Below are positions 8,551 to 15,581 of a stretch of 18,740 nucleotides of DNA, one piece after another. The notes under the pieces were generated by a model that was given only the letters and a program-made list of their open reading frames with translations, did not search any database and was not told the DNA's origin. The stretch comes from Gallionella sp. (GTDB taxonomy: Bacteria > Pseudomonadota > Gammaproteobacteria > Burkholderiales > Gallionellaceae): NCBI GenBank assembly GCA_025362155.1, contig JANYHX010000158.1:1-18740 (forward strand), read 5' to 3'. The position numbers were made by a program, and so were the translations under genes. How positions within the stretch are numbered: position 1 is the first letter of the stretch; each line of letters opens with the position of its first letter.

Positions 8551-9286
8551 TCTGCGTCTGATCTACGGCTTTCATGCCGTGACCGCGCGCATCCGCCAGA
8601 GTCCCGACGGCGTGCAGGAAATTTACCTGCAAGCACAACGCCAGGATCCGCGCATGCGCGATCTGATCAAGCTGGCCGAAGCCAATGGCGTGCGCATCAT
8701 TCCGATAGAAGCGGCGCGCCTCGATGGCATGGCGGGCAATGCGCGCCATCAAGGTGTCGCGGCGCGTGTCGATGCGGCGCAGCGCGTGCAACATCTTGAT
8801 GATGTGCTGGACACACTCAGCGAACCGCCGTTGTTGCTGGTACTGGATGGCGTGCAAGACCCGCATAATTTAGGTGCATGTCTGCGTAGCGCCGATGCGT
8901 TTGGCGTGCATGCGGTGATCGCGCCGAAAGACCGCGCGGTCGGTATCACCGCAACAGTAGAAAAGGTCGCCTGCGGCGCCGCGGAAACCGTCCCTTACAT
9001 CACCGTCACCAATCTCGCCCGCACGCTGCGTGAATTAAAAGAGCGCGACATCTGGGTGGTCGGCGCAGCAGGCGATGCCGAAAAAGATTTGAACGGCTTT
9101 AAACATAGCGGCGCATTGGCTTGGGTATTGGGTGCGGAAGGCGAAGGCCTGCGCCGCCTGACGCGCGAAACTTGCGACGAGCTGGTGCGTATTCCGATGT
9201 TGGGCAGCGTGGAAAGTTTGAATGTCTCGGTAAGTGCCGGTATTTGTTTGTTTGAGGCGAGACGGCAGAGAAATTCTATTATTTAA
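8543..9286 (+). CDS. rlmB: 23S rRNA (guanosine(2251)-2'-O)-methyltransferase RlmB
   Basis: RlmB is a SpoU-family (SPOUT fold) enzyme that methylates the ribose of G2251 in the peptidyl-transferase P loop, using S-adenosylmethionine. The N-terminal substrate-binding domain (about residues 1-80, beginning [15 protein letters not shown]) is followed by the knotted catalytic domain. Its motifs are [20 protein letters not shown] (motif 1), [13 protein letters not shown] (motif 2) and [18 protein letters not shown] (motif 3). The length (247) is typical. It overlaps the rnr stop by eight bases and has no strong Shine-Dalgarno, so translation is probably coupled. The accessory region begins right after its stop. 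Confidence 0.96.
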   Translation: MADLRLIYGFHAVTARIRQSPDGVQEIYLQAQRQDPRMRDLIKLAEANGVRIIPIEAARLDGMAGNARHQGVAARVDAAQRVQHLDDVLDTLSEPPLLLVLDGVQDPHNLGACLRSADAFGVHAVIAPKDRAVGITATVEKVACGAAETVPYITVTNLARTLRELKERDIWVVGAAGDAEKDLNGFKHSGALAWVLGAEGEGLRRLTRETCDELVRIPMLGSVESLNVSVSAGICLFEARRQRNSII

Positions 9287-9312
9287 AGCATTTTCTAATT
9301 AAATTCCTCGTA

Positions 9313-9414
9313 TCAGCATGCTGAAGAAAACACTATCCATTCTAAGATGCTGGGCGAATAATAGGCCGCCAACAAGCAGGTTGGTGATACCCAAGGATTT
9401 ACTTGGTGCCCAAG
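9313..9414. promoter_or_regulatory. Cluster of small palindromes upstream of the methyltransferase gene
   Basis: The 151-bp gap between rlmB and the methyltransferase holds a perfect 12-bp palindrome TCAGCATGCTGA (9313-9324). It also holds three alternating half sites, CCAAG (9391-9395), CTTGG (9402-9406) and CCAAG (9410-9414), that can pair in two alternative ways. Such symmetry could be an operator or an RNA switch limiting methyltransferase expression. No promoter is convincing, so this is only suggestive. A 36-codon open frame (9318-9428) resembles nothing I know. Confidence 0.3.
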
Positions 9415-9437
9415 ACAGGCGCGATTGAGGGGGCGGA

Positions 9438-10478
9438 ATGGCTAAAATTTCTTGTGTTGATTTGTTCTGTGGTGCAGGTGGTTTGACGCACGGATTCGTT
9501 TTGGAAGGGTTGCCTGTGGTGGCTGGCATTGATATGGATCCCGCATGTCGCTTCCCCTACGAGACAAACAATCAAGCTCGGTTTATTGAACGAGACATCA
9601 GTACAGTCACCAAGAAAGAGTTGTCGTCTCTTTTTGGCGATGCTGATGTGAAGGTCTTAGCTGGCTGTGCACCATGCCAACCCTTTTCCACTTACGCCCA
9701 TAGATACTCTCTTGATGGGGACGAAAAATGGGGACTTTTATATGAGTTCGCCAGACTTGCCAAGGCTACAAACCCCGATATCATCACCATGGAAAATGTT
9801 CCGACTGTTGCAAAGCATGTCGTTTTTCATGACTTCGTAGATACCTTGAAGCGACTTGGCTATTGCGTATGGTACGCAGTCGTCGATAGTTCAAAGTACG
9901 GTGTACCACAAATGCGTCGGAGGATGGTGCTATTAGCATCAAGGCACGGTAGCATTGAGATGATTAAACCGACTCATTCAAAGCCTAAGACGGTACGTCA
10001 AGCCATCGGTCACCTGCGACCGCTCGGAGCCGGTGAGGTTGCTCCAAGGGATAAGCTCCATATAGCAGCCAAACTTTCAGATAAAAATCTCAAGCGCATA
10101 AAAGTTTCTAAGCCAGGCGGAACTTGGCGCGATTGGCCTGAGCATTTGATTGCAGACTGCCACCGAGCCGAAAGTGGGCAGACTTACCCAGGTGTCTATG
10201 CTCGAATGGAATGGGAGAAGCCTGCTCCAACAATGACAACGCAGTGTTTTGGCTTTGGAAACGGGCGATTCGGTCATCCCGAGCAGGATAGAGCCATTTC
10301 ACTAAGAGAGGCAGCAATCCTTCAGAGTTTTCCACGCAACTATGTATTCATACCGAAAGATGGTGAAGCTAACTTTAAGGTGCTGGGGCGGCTCATCGGA
10401 AATGCTGTGCCTGTTGATTTGGGTAGGGCCATTGCGAAGTGCATCAAGACCCACTTGTCTTCGGTCGAGATTGGCTAG
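9438..10478 (+). CDS. DNA (cytosine-5) methyltransferase
   Basis: This enzyme transfers a methyl group from S-adenosylmethionine to C5 of cytosine in a specific DNA sequence. The ordered family motifs are complete: motif I DLFCGAGGLTHGF (residues 8-20), motif IV GCAPCQPFS with catalytic Cys80, motif VI MENVP (118-122), motif VIII QMRRRM (158-163), motif IX LREAAILQSFP (near 287) and motif X GNAVPV. The target-recognition region between VIII and IX is about 110 residues, small for the family; the recognised sequence cannot be read from it. It is preceded by a G-rich Shine-Dalgarno (GAGGGGGCGGA). It ends three bases before the GHKL-TIR gene, so they form an operon. No ordinary restriction endonuclease is next to it. 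The region appears less GC-rich than rnr/rlmB, consistent with transfer. Confidence 0.95.
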   Translation: MAKISCVDLFCGAGGLTHGFVLEGLPVVAGIDMDPACRFPYETNNQARFIERDISTVTKKELSSLFGDADVKVLAGCAPCQPFSTYAHRYSLDGDEKWGLLYEFARLAKATNPDIITMENVPTVAKHVVFHDFVDTLKRLGYCVWYAVVDSSKYGVPQMRRRMVLLASRHGSIEMIKPTHSKPKTVRQAIGHLRPLGAGEVAPRDKLHIAAKLSDKNLKRIKVSKPGGTWRDWPEHLIADCHRAESGQTYPGVYARMEWEKPAPTMTTQCFGFGNGRFGHPEQDRAISLREAAILQSFPRNYVFIPKDGEANFKVLGRLIGNAVPVDLGRAIAKCIKTHLSSVEIG

Positions 10479-10481
10479 GAT

Positions 10482-12362
10482 ATGAAAGAATACAAATTAA
10501 ATGTTGACCCGCGAATACTGGAATTGTTGGGCCCCAATCTTTATACAAATATTTACTACGTTCTGGCCGAGTTAATTGCCAACGCCTATGACGCGGATGC
10601 GAAGAACGTCTACATCATTTCCAACAAGGATGATATCCGGGTTGAAGATGATGGGCACGGCATGTCCTATGACAGAGGCGATATTACAAATTATCTGAAT
10701 GTTGCCGGGGTTTCGAGAATCAAAGAAGAGGATTCGTTATCAAGGGCAGGCACACGCCGTAAGATGGGGCGCAAGGGTGTCGGAAAACTTGCTGCGCTAT
10801 CCGTCTCGGAGAATGTCGATATCTTGACTGTAGCCGATGGGGAGAAGTCCGGATTCATTCTTTCTCGCCGCCCAGAGGAAGGCAACAAACTTAGGGCTAT
10901 TTCCGATCCGGATATTACGTTCGATTACGTTCAAAATCATGGCTCAGCCATTGTGATGCAAAATCCACAATACAGGCTCCATAAGACGCTTTCTGCGGTA
11001 AAGCGTAATCTCTTGAAAATTTTTCCTCTGATTAATTCCGATTTCCGCGTCCATATCATTAGGGGCGGAGAATCTGAAGTCATAGATGACTTCGACAAGA
11101 ATGTCATGGCAGAACTAGGCACACTGATTGCGCTTGGTGAGGAGTTTTCATCACTGACCAGTCTGGTACCAGATACCGATCCACAAAACAGGGCCAAATT
11201 GGTTGTCGCCATGGATGCGAAATCCATCCCCTTGGTCTTAAAAGACCATCAAGGGATTGAGCACGAATATAGTCTTAATATCGCAGGCTGGATTGGGACA
11301 TACAAGACGACACGAGGCCGCAAGTCCGAAATGACCGATTTCCCAGATAACTTCATTTCGCTTTTCGCAAACAAAAAAATGGGGGAGTTCAATATTTTGC
11401 CTGTTGTTGGCCAAAATAAACTGAATGAGGTCTATGTCATCGGACAGCTACATGTCGATCTGTTTGAGTTGTCAGAATTGCCTGACATGGCGCTGAGTAA
11501 CAGGCAAGGATACAAATCGGATGATCCACGATATGAAGCAGTTCTCGACTATGTAAGGAAAGAGCTATTGGCCGATATTCTCAAAATGCGAGAGATTTCT
11601 ACTGACCTGGCGAATGCGAAGAAAAAACAACAAAAGCAAGATGAACAGAAAGGTAATGAAGAGAGGCTCCGGCGGGATGTCGATGCATTTCGTAAAAAGG
11701 CGAGCGAGGAAGCCGCAAATAGCCTGCTAGGCCTTGGTTCTAGTTTGTCTCGGAAAACTATCGAAGAAGCTATCTCGAAATCAATAAACGACAACAGTCC
11801 AGACATGGGGCTTAAGTCAGTCGTCGACTCTCAGAAAAAGAAGGTACTCATCAGTCAGACATATGCAGACAAGCCTTTTTCCGACATCATCTATCAGATG
11901 CTTTTGCATAACAATGTTCCAGCCGAGGACATTCTATATACAAATTGTGATGACGAGATATGCCGTGTACCTGAGGGGAAAGGTGTTTACGATTATCTGA
12001 GAGAATTTTTTGTAGAAAGCTACTCGACTCAAAAAATATTCGTCCTTTTCGTGACAAGTGAAAATACAAAAGTCTCATGGGGTGCCATCACGGAAGTGGG
12101 AGCCTCATGGATTACTCAAGTTGACCATAAAATTTTCAATATTCATCCTTTCAGGCCGGAGCACCCCCTGAATGATGAAGTGCAGTGGCAAAGCACCAAT
12201 AGGGAGAAGCCAACCACAGGTGATCTTTGGATGATCCCGCTGAACGCAGACATTTTCTGCCAGAAGATTGAGGCTGTTTGTGATGTATTCGGGTACGAGA
12301 AGAAAACGAGGGCAGCAAACAAGACCTATCTCGGGACGTTAGTTCCTATCAGAAACTCATGA
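10482..12362 (+). CDS. GHKL ATPase (MORC/MutL/Hsp90-like) with C-terminal TIR-like domain
   Basis: 626 residues. The N-terminal GHKL ATPase motifs are clear: N box LAELIANAYDADA (Glu30, Asn34, Asp37), G1 box EDDGHGM (Asp57-Met61) and G2 box MGRKGVGKLAA (95-105). A middle region of several hundred residues is followed by a charged Lys/Gln/Glu-rich coiled coil (about 365-420). The C-terminal part from about residue 450 looks like a TIR domain: KKVLISQTYADK as strand A plus helix, a BB-loop-like DDEICRVPEGKGVYDYLREFF, then IFVLFVTSENTKVSWGAITEVGASW. Glu538 there sits where NADase TIRs keep their catalytic Glu. The TIR assignment rests on pattern, not on a search. GHKL ATPases of this kind are known beside DNA methyltransferases in restriction-like operons. 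I infer a defence sensor (ATPase clamp) coupled to a TIR effector or signalling domain. Confidence 0.85.
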   Translation: MKEYKLNVDPRILELLGPNLYTNIYYVLAELIANAYDADAKNVYIISNKDDIRVEDDGHGMSYDRGDITNYLNVAGVSRIKEEDSLSRAGTRRKMGRKGVGKLAALSVSENVDILTVADGEKSGFILSRRPEEGNKLRAISDPDITFDYVQNHGSAIVMQNPQYRLHKTLSAVKRNLLKIFPLINSDFRVHIIRGGESEVIDDFDKNVMAELGTLIALGEEFSSLTSLVPDTDPQNRAKLVVAMDAKSIPLVLKDHQGIEHEYSLNIAGWIGTYKTTRGRKSEMTDFPDNFISLFANKKMGEFNILPVVGQNKLNEVYVIGQLHVDLFELSELPDMALSNRQGYKSDDPRYEAVLDYVRKELLADILKMREISTDLANAKKKQQKQDEQKGNEERLRRDVDAFRKKASEEAANSLLGLGSSLSRKTIEEAISKSINDNSPDMGLKSVVDSQKKKVLISQTYADKPFSDIIYQMLLHNNVPAEDILYTNCDDEICRVPEGKGVYDYLREFFVESYSTQKIFVLFVTSENTKVSWGAITEVGASWITQVDHKIFNIHPFRPEHPLNDEVQWQSTNREKPTTGDLWMIPLNADIFCQKIEAVCDVFGYEKKTRAANKTYLGTLVPIRNS

Positions 12363-12855
12363 GGGAATTGCTGCTTAATAGCCTTCCGCAGCATGAGGCT
12401 CTCAGGTGGCAAATATAGCAGCCTGGCAAGCCGCCACATGTTGGTCGCGAAACGTGGCCTACGTTCGCTTCACCACAATAAAAATATTTTCCCCACTGCC
12501 CGCAAGTCGGCAAGAAATTGCACAATGCGTTCTGATGTATTCGCTGGGCAGGCAAGTTTTCCCCGTTGATACGCATTGTTGGCGTATCGCCGGACGGCTC
12601 GGTTGGGTCAGGCCGACACAGAAGGACAAGCATTGCGCGCCGCGCGACATGGATCGCCTTCAATCCAAAATCCCGCCCCGAGTTGCGTTACTCGTTACAT
12701 GTGAATATGATTTCTCTCGGCGCGAAATTTGCACCGCAAGTGCGCCATGTTGCAAGGAATGCCCAATAGCTGTCTTGTGTTCTAAAATTGGAGTGTCGCG
12801 TGACAAAAAAGAAAATGGATTTGGAGCCCGGAAACATAATTCCATGATCGTTTAA
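12359..12855 (+). pseudogene. Endonuclease III/HhH-GPD family gene, decayed
   Basis: An ATG at 12359 overlaps the stop of the preceding gene (ATGA), the usual coupling for a third operon gene, but that frame stops after 19 codons. From about 12480 an endonuclease III-like C-terminal half can be read: a degraded helix-hairpin-helix (LPASRQEIAQCVLMYSLGR), then FPVDTHCWRIAGRLGWVR with the catalytic-type Asp. The terminal iron-sulfur ligands follow in exact C-x6-C-x2-C-x5-C spacing (CTASAPCCKECPIAVLC). The sequence between them is out of frame: the expected ELRYSLHVNMISLG is read in another frame (about 12677-12720) before returning to REIC. About 80-100 N-terminal residues are missing. The intact parent may have been a mismatch glycosylase that repairs deaminated 5-methylcytosine, as Mig.MthI does beside its methyltransferase; that role is inference. 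Confidence 0.75.
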
Positions 12856-12948
12856 GATGTAGCGCGTAGTTGGGGTGAAGCGCGCTGTTACTACTGGGAT
12901 GTAATCACCCGGATCACTTCGATGGTTATCACTCCCTGTTACTTCCCG
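12856..12948. other. Non-coding spacer with a weak hairpin
   Basis: No gene is visible. AGCGCG (near 12860) can pair with CGCGCT (near 12881) around a 14-base loop. The sequence is vaguely like degenerate REP-type intergenic repeats, but it is too diverged to name. It joins directly to the duplicated peptidase 3' end. Confidence 0.3.
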
Positions 12949-13137
12949 CTACTTCGCCAGCTCAGCCTTTTCGATAATTACTTGATACAGTTCCAATTCA
13001 GCCGGTGTTGACACGCGCGTGCCCGCCAATTAAGCTGGCCGCTGTGCTTCGGGTTTAAAGCGAGACGCGACCAATAACAAGGAGCCGGTTTGTCCATTGG
13101 CTGGGGGCTTGCCGCATCGAAGTGCACCACCCGCATA
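12949..13137 (-). pseudogene. Displaced copy of the 3' end of the M48 peptidase gene
   Basis: This segment matches the 3' end of the downstream M48 gene (13817 to about 14004) in the same orientation, including the stop position (TAG here, TAA there). Over the last 82 bases (12950-13031 against 13818-13899) there are six differences, and all six are synonymous: both encode the same C-terminal residues ending in IIEKAELAK. Further upstream the copy has small indels and an in-frame TAA, and similarity ends near 13137. The synonymous pattern says the two ends diverged while both were functional, so one came from a homologous gene in another lineage rather than from a recent local duplication. 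It cannot produce a protein now. Confidence 0.85.
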
Positions 13138-13160
13138 GTCTTCGTAACGCCACCTCTTTG

Positions 13161-13204
13161 TTGCATGTAACAAAAAAACTGGTTATTATGCGTTTCATGT
13201 AACA
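13161..13204 (+). promoter_or_regulatory. Promoter and probable operator of the MazEF-type operon
   Basis: A -35 TTGCAT (13161-13166) and -10 TATTAT (13184-13189) are separated by 17 bases. The nine-base repeat CATGTAACA occurs at 13164-13172, overlapping the -35, and again at 13196-13204 at the expected transcription start. The repeats are 32 bp apart, about three helical turns. This placement fits autorepression by the antitoxin or the toxin-antitoxin complex, which is inference. Confidence 0.65.
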
Positions 13205-13223
13205 GGAAATATTGGAGGTAAAC

Positions 13224-13436
13224 ATGAGAGCAAGTACATCAGCACGAGTGCAAAAGCATCGCGCGGGATTGCGGGAATCCGGACTGCGTCCAGTACAGAT
13301 ATGGGTACCGGATACGCGGCGCGCGGGTTTCGCCGAGGAATGCCGCCGCCAGTCGCAGTTATTGCAAGGCGATGCGCATGAGCGGGAAGCCGCAAATTGG
13401 CTTGAGGCAGCGGCAGACCACGAGGGCTGGAAATGA
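13224..13436 (+). CDS. Antitoxin, MazE-like (DUF3018 family)
   Basis: This 70-residue protein reads ASTSARVQKHRAGLRESGLR then PVQIWVPDTRRAGFAEECRR, the signature of the DUF3018 antitoxin family found with MazF/PemK toxins. The N-terminal part should bind DNA, and the acidic C-terminal tail should bind and block the toxin. The ATG at 13224 has GGAGG five bases upstream (13214-13218); an in-frame TTG at 13212 overlaps that site and is rejected. Its stop overlaps the toxin start (ATGA), the classic antitoxin-first layout. It is carried within the insertion at the M48 peptidase 3' end. Confidence 0.92.
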   Translation: MRASTSARVQKHRAGLRESGLRPVQIWVPDTRRAGFAEECRRQSQLLQGDAHEREAANWLEAAADHEGWK

Positions 13437-13756
13437 GGCGTGGCGATCTGGTAACGGTGGCTTTGCAAGGCGATCTTGGCAAGCCACGCCCAGCGTTAAT
13501 CATTCAGTCTGATCTGTTTGATACCCATCCTTCTGTAACGATCTTGCCTGTGACCAGTGAGTTGCGCCTAGCGCCGCTGTTTCGCATTGCCGTGAATCCC
13601 GGTGAGTTGAATGGCCTGTCGAAGGCTTCTCAGGTGATGGTGGATAAGCCGCAATCAATCGCACGTGAAAAAATTGGTGCGGTGATCGGCCATTTGGATG
13701 ATGAGACGATGCTGGCGGTGAATCGGGCACTGGCGGTTTTTATGGGGTTCGCTTGA
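13433..13756 (+). CDS. Toxin, MazF/PemK-type endoribonuclease
   Basis: The 107-residue protein starts RRGDLVTVALQGDLGKPRPALIIQ, the hallmark N-terminus of the MazF/PemK/CcdB-fold toxins. Conserved blocks LPVTSEL, SQVMVDKPQSI and IGAVIGHLDDETM follow. Family members cleave mRNA at short sequences when not bound by antitoxin; the cleavage site of this one cannot be predicted. The start overlaps the antitoxin stop by four bases. The reading frame is full length and intact. The pair faces the convergent M48 peptidase gene, whose stop is 61 bases away. Confidence 0.93.
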   Translation: MRRGDLVTVALQGDLGKPRPALIIQSDLFDTHPSVTILPVTSELRLAPLFRIAVNPGELNGLSKASQVMVDKPQSIAREKIGAVIGHLDDETMLAVNRALAVFMGFA

Positions 13757-13816
13757 CGTAAACTTGACCCATAACTCGCATCAATACTCCGGTGGCGCCC
13801 ACTTTCAAAGGCTTTG

Positions 13817-15379
13817 TTACTTCGCCAGCTCAGCCTTTTCAATAATCACTTGATACAGTTCCAATTCAGCTGGTGTCGATACGCGCGTGCCAGCCAATTG
13901 CAGCTGGCTGGTTTGTTTCGGTTCCAGGCGGGACGCGACCAACAGGGAATCGGTTTGTCCATTGGGCTGGCGGCTTGCCGCGTCGAAGTGCACTACGCGC
14001 ACATAAACATTGGCGACGGCCACGTCGGTGGGGTTGTAGACTACCGCAAATACATTCCCGTTGTTGTCTGCCTGGGCTACGCTCTGAAGATATTTGGCGG
14101 GATTGCGCCCCATACCGAGACGCTGTAAACGCGCTGTCGATGATTTGCCGATATCGGAATCTGAACCAGAGGCAACTTCATAATATTGTAATGCGCTGTC
14201 CACATCACCCCGGCCCTCGGCAATATTTCCCAATAAATAAAAGCTGTTCGCAGTGGGCAATAATTCATTGCTGCGCTTGAGTAAGGGCTCTGCTTCCGCA
14301 TGTCGCCCCAGATTATTCAGCACCACGCCCTTTTGTAAATATGGCCGAAAATAATCCGGCTGCATATCAATGGCGCGCTGGTAGTAATCCAGAGCCTCCT
14401 GATTGCGGTTTTGCTTCAAAGCCACATCACCGAGCAATTCCTGGAAGCGCGCCTCGCGCGGCTCAGCTTTGATTGCTTGCCTGGCTAATGCATCTGCCTG
14501 ATTGACATCACCTTTGGTCAATGCCTGTTTGCCCTCGTCATAAGCCTTATAGGCAGCTTCAGTGGATTTCAGCTTACGCACCTTTTTGGCATAAATCTCC
14601 TTGCCCCATTCACCCCCGGCACCCAGCTCGGCGAGCGTGGCCTTATTGGCGGCCACGCGCTCCTCAGAGGGAGGGTGGCTGGCAAACAAACCTTCGAAGA
14701 AATTGGAATGGCGATCTTTGCTCAGGCGCACAAACGTTTCTTGCAGCGTTACTGCGGCGGTGGGGTCATAGCCTGCTTTTTTCATGTAACGCATGCCATA
14801 CAAATCCGCTTGTGATTCTTCATCACGATTAAACTTGGTGGTAATCAATTGCGAACTCAATTGCGCGCCACCCACGATCAGACCCCCATATTGGTTTTTC
14901 TGGGCAGCAAGGCTTGCCGCTAGTACTGCACCCTGCAGCAACATACCGCTCTCCATTTGCTTCGCACCGTGTCGTGCCGCCGCATGAACAATTTCATGGC
15001 CGAGCACAGCTGCCAGTTCCGCTTCGCTATTCAGCTCATACAGCAGGCCGCGATTAAACGCGATCTTCCCCCCCGGCATGGCCCAGGCATTGGGCACAGA
15101 ATCATTCAACACTACAAATTCATAAGGCAATTGCCGATCAGCCACCGCCGCAAGCTTGTTACCAACGCTCTGCACATAGGCGGTTAATTCCGGGTCAATG
15201 ACGTAATCCCCGCCTTGCTGCTGGCGCGCAGGAATATAGTTTTGCTCACCCATGGAAATTTCCTGAGATTCGGGAATGAGCTGAAACTCCCTTTTATGCG
15301 TCACCGGGTTGGTACCACAGCCCGCTAATAAAAATATAAACGCAAAAACGGCAAACTTGCAGTGGGAGGTTTTTAGCAT
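13817..15379 (-). CDS. M48 family metallopeptidase lipoprotein with TPR repeats (BepA-like)
   Basis: A zinc peptidase at the envelope, of the group that includes BepA/YfgC, which handles misassembled outer-membrane proteins. The start at 15379 gives a lipoprotein signal (MLKTSHCKFAVFAFIFLLAGC, lipobox LAGC with Cys21) and an AAGGA Shine-Dalgarno upstream. The frame is open to 15436, but that start would spoil the signal peptide. Zinc motif HEIVH (128-132) and the downstream ligand in EESQAD (Glu188) are present. TPR-like helices occupy about 310-420, for example NQEALDYYQRAIDMQPDYF. A C-terminal beta-rich segment ends at the stop. The length is 520 residues. Its 3' end is duplicated at 12949-13137 on the far side of the toxin-antitoxin pair. 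Confidence 0.93.
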   Translation of the reverse strand: MLKTSHCKFAVFAFIFLLAGCGTNPVTHKREFQLIPESQEISMGEQNYIPARQQQGGDYVIDPELTAYVQSVGNKLAAVADRQLPYEFVVLNDSVPNAWAMPGGKIAFNRGLLYELNSEAELAAVLGHEIVHAAARHGAKQMESGMLLQGAVLAASLAAQKNQYGGLIVGGAQLSSQLITTKFNRDEESQADLYGMRYMKKAGYDPTAAVTLQETFVRLSKDRHSNFFEGLFASHPPSEERVAANKATLAELGAGGEWGKEIYAKKVRKLKSTEAAYKAYDEGKQALTKGDVNQADALARQAIKAEPREARFQELLGDVALKQNRNQEALDYYQRAIDMQPDYFRPYLQKGVVLNNLGRHAEAEPLLKRSNELLPTANSFYLLGNIAEGRGDVDSALQYYEVASGSDSDIGKSSTARLQRLGMGRNPAKYLQSVAQADNNGNVFAVVYNPTDVAVANVYVRVVHFDAASRQPNGQTDSLLVASRLEPKQTSQLQLAGTRVSTPAELELYQVIIEKAELAK

Positions 15380-15581
15380 TATTCGTTTCCTTATATATTG
15401 CAGCCAATCAGATTCGCGTGAATTTTTCAAAGGCAATGGTAAGATAAATGGGGCTATAAATTAATCATTAAGTGTGTTGCTAAACATGTCTGTACGTGGG
15501 CACACATGCATCTGCTATGAAAACTTACTGACGAGTTTAGCGTAAAACTTAATAGGGGAAATATTACGAAAGGAATATCTC

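Noticed and set aside
9318..9428. 36-codon plus-strand frame ending just before the methyltransferase ribosome site
   Set aside because: It has no ribosome binding site and no recognisable motif; it could be a leader peptide but is as likely chance.
9299..9440. Minus-strand frame with a hydrophobic stretch (NLLVGGLLFAQHL)
   Set aside because: It begins inside the methyltransferase gene antisense, and no family or start signal is visible.
12349..12663. Cys-rich minus-strand frame opposite the endonuclease III remnant
   Set aside because: The Fe-S cysteine pattern and VDTH motif are on the plus strand; the minus frame matches no family.
12856..12948. Degenerate REP or CRISPR-like repeats
   Set aside because: Only a weak hairpin and scattered ATCAC repeats; no regular unit or spacing.
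13806..13816. CAAAGGCTTTG palindrome after the M48 stop as a terminator
   Set aside because: The loop would be a single base and no T-run follows on the minus strand.
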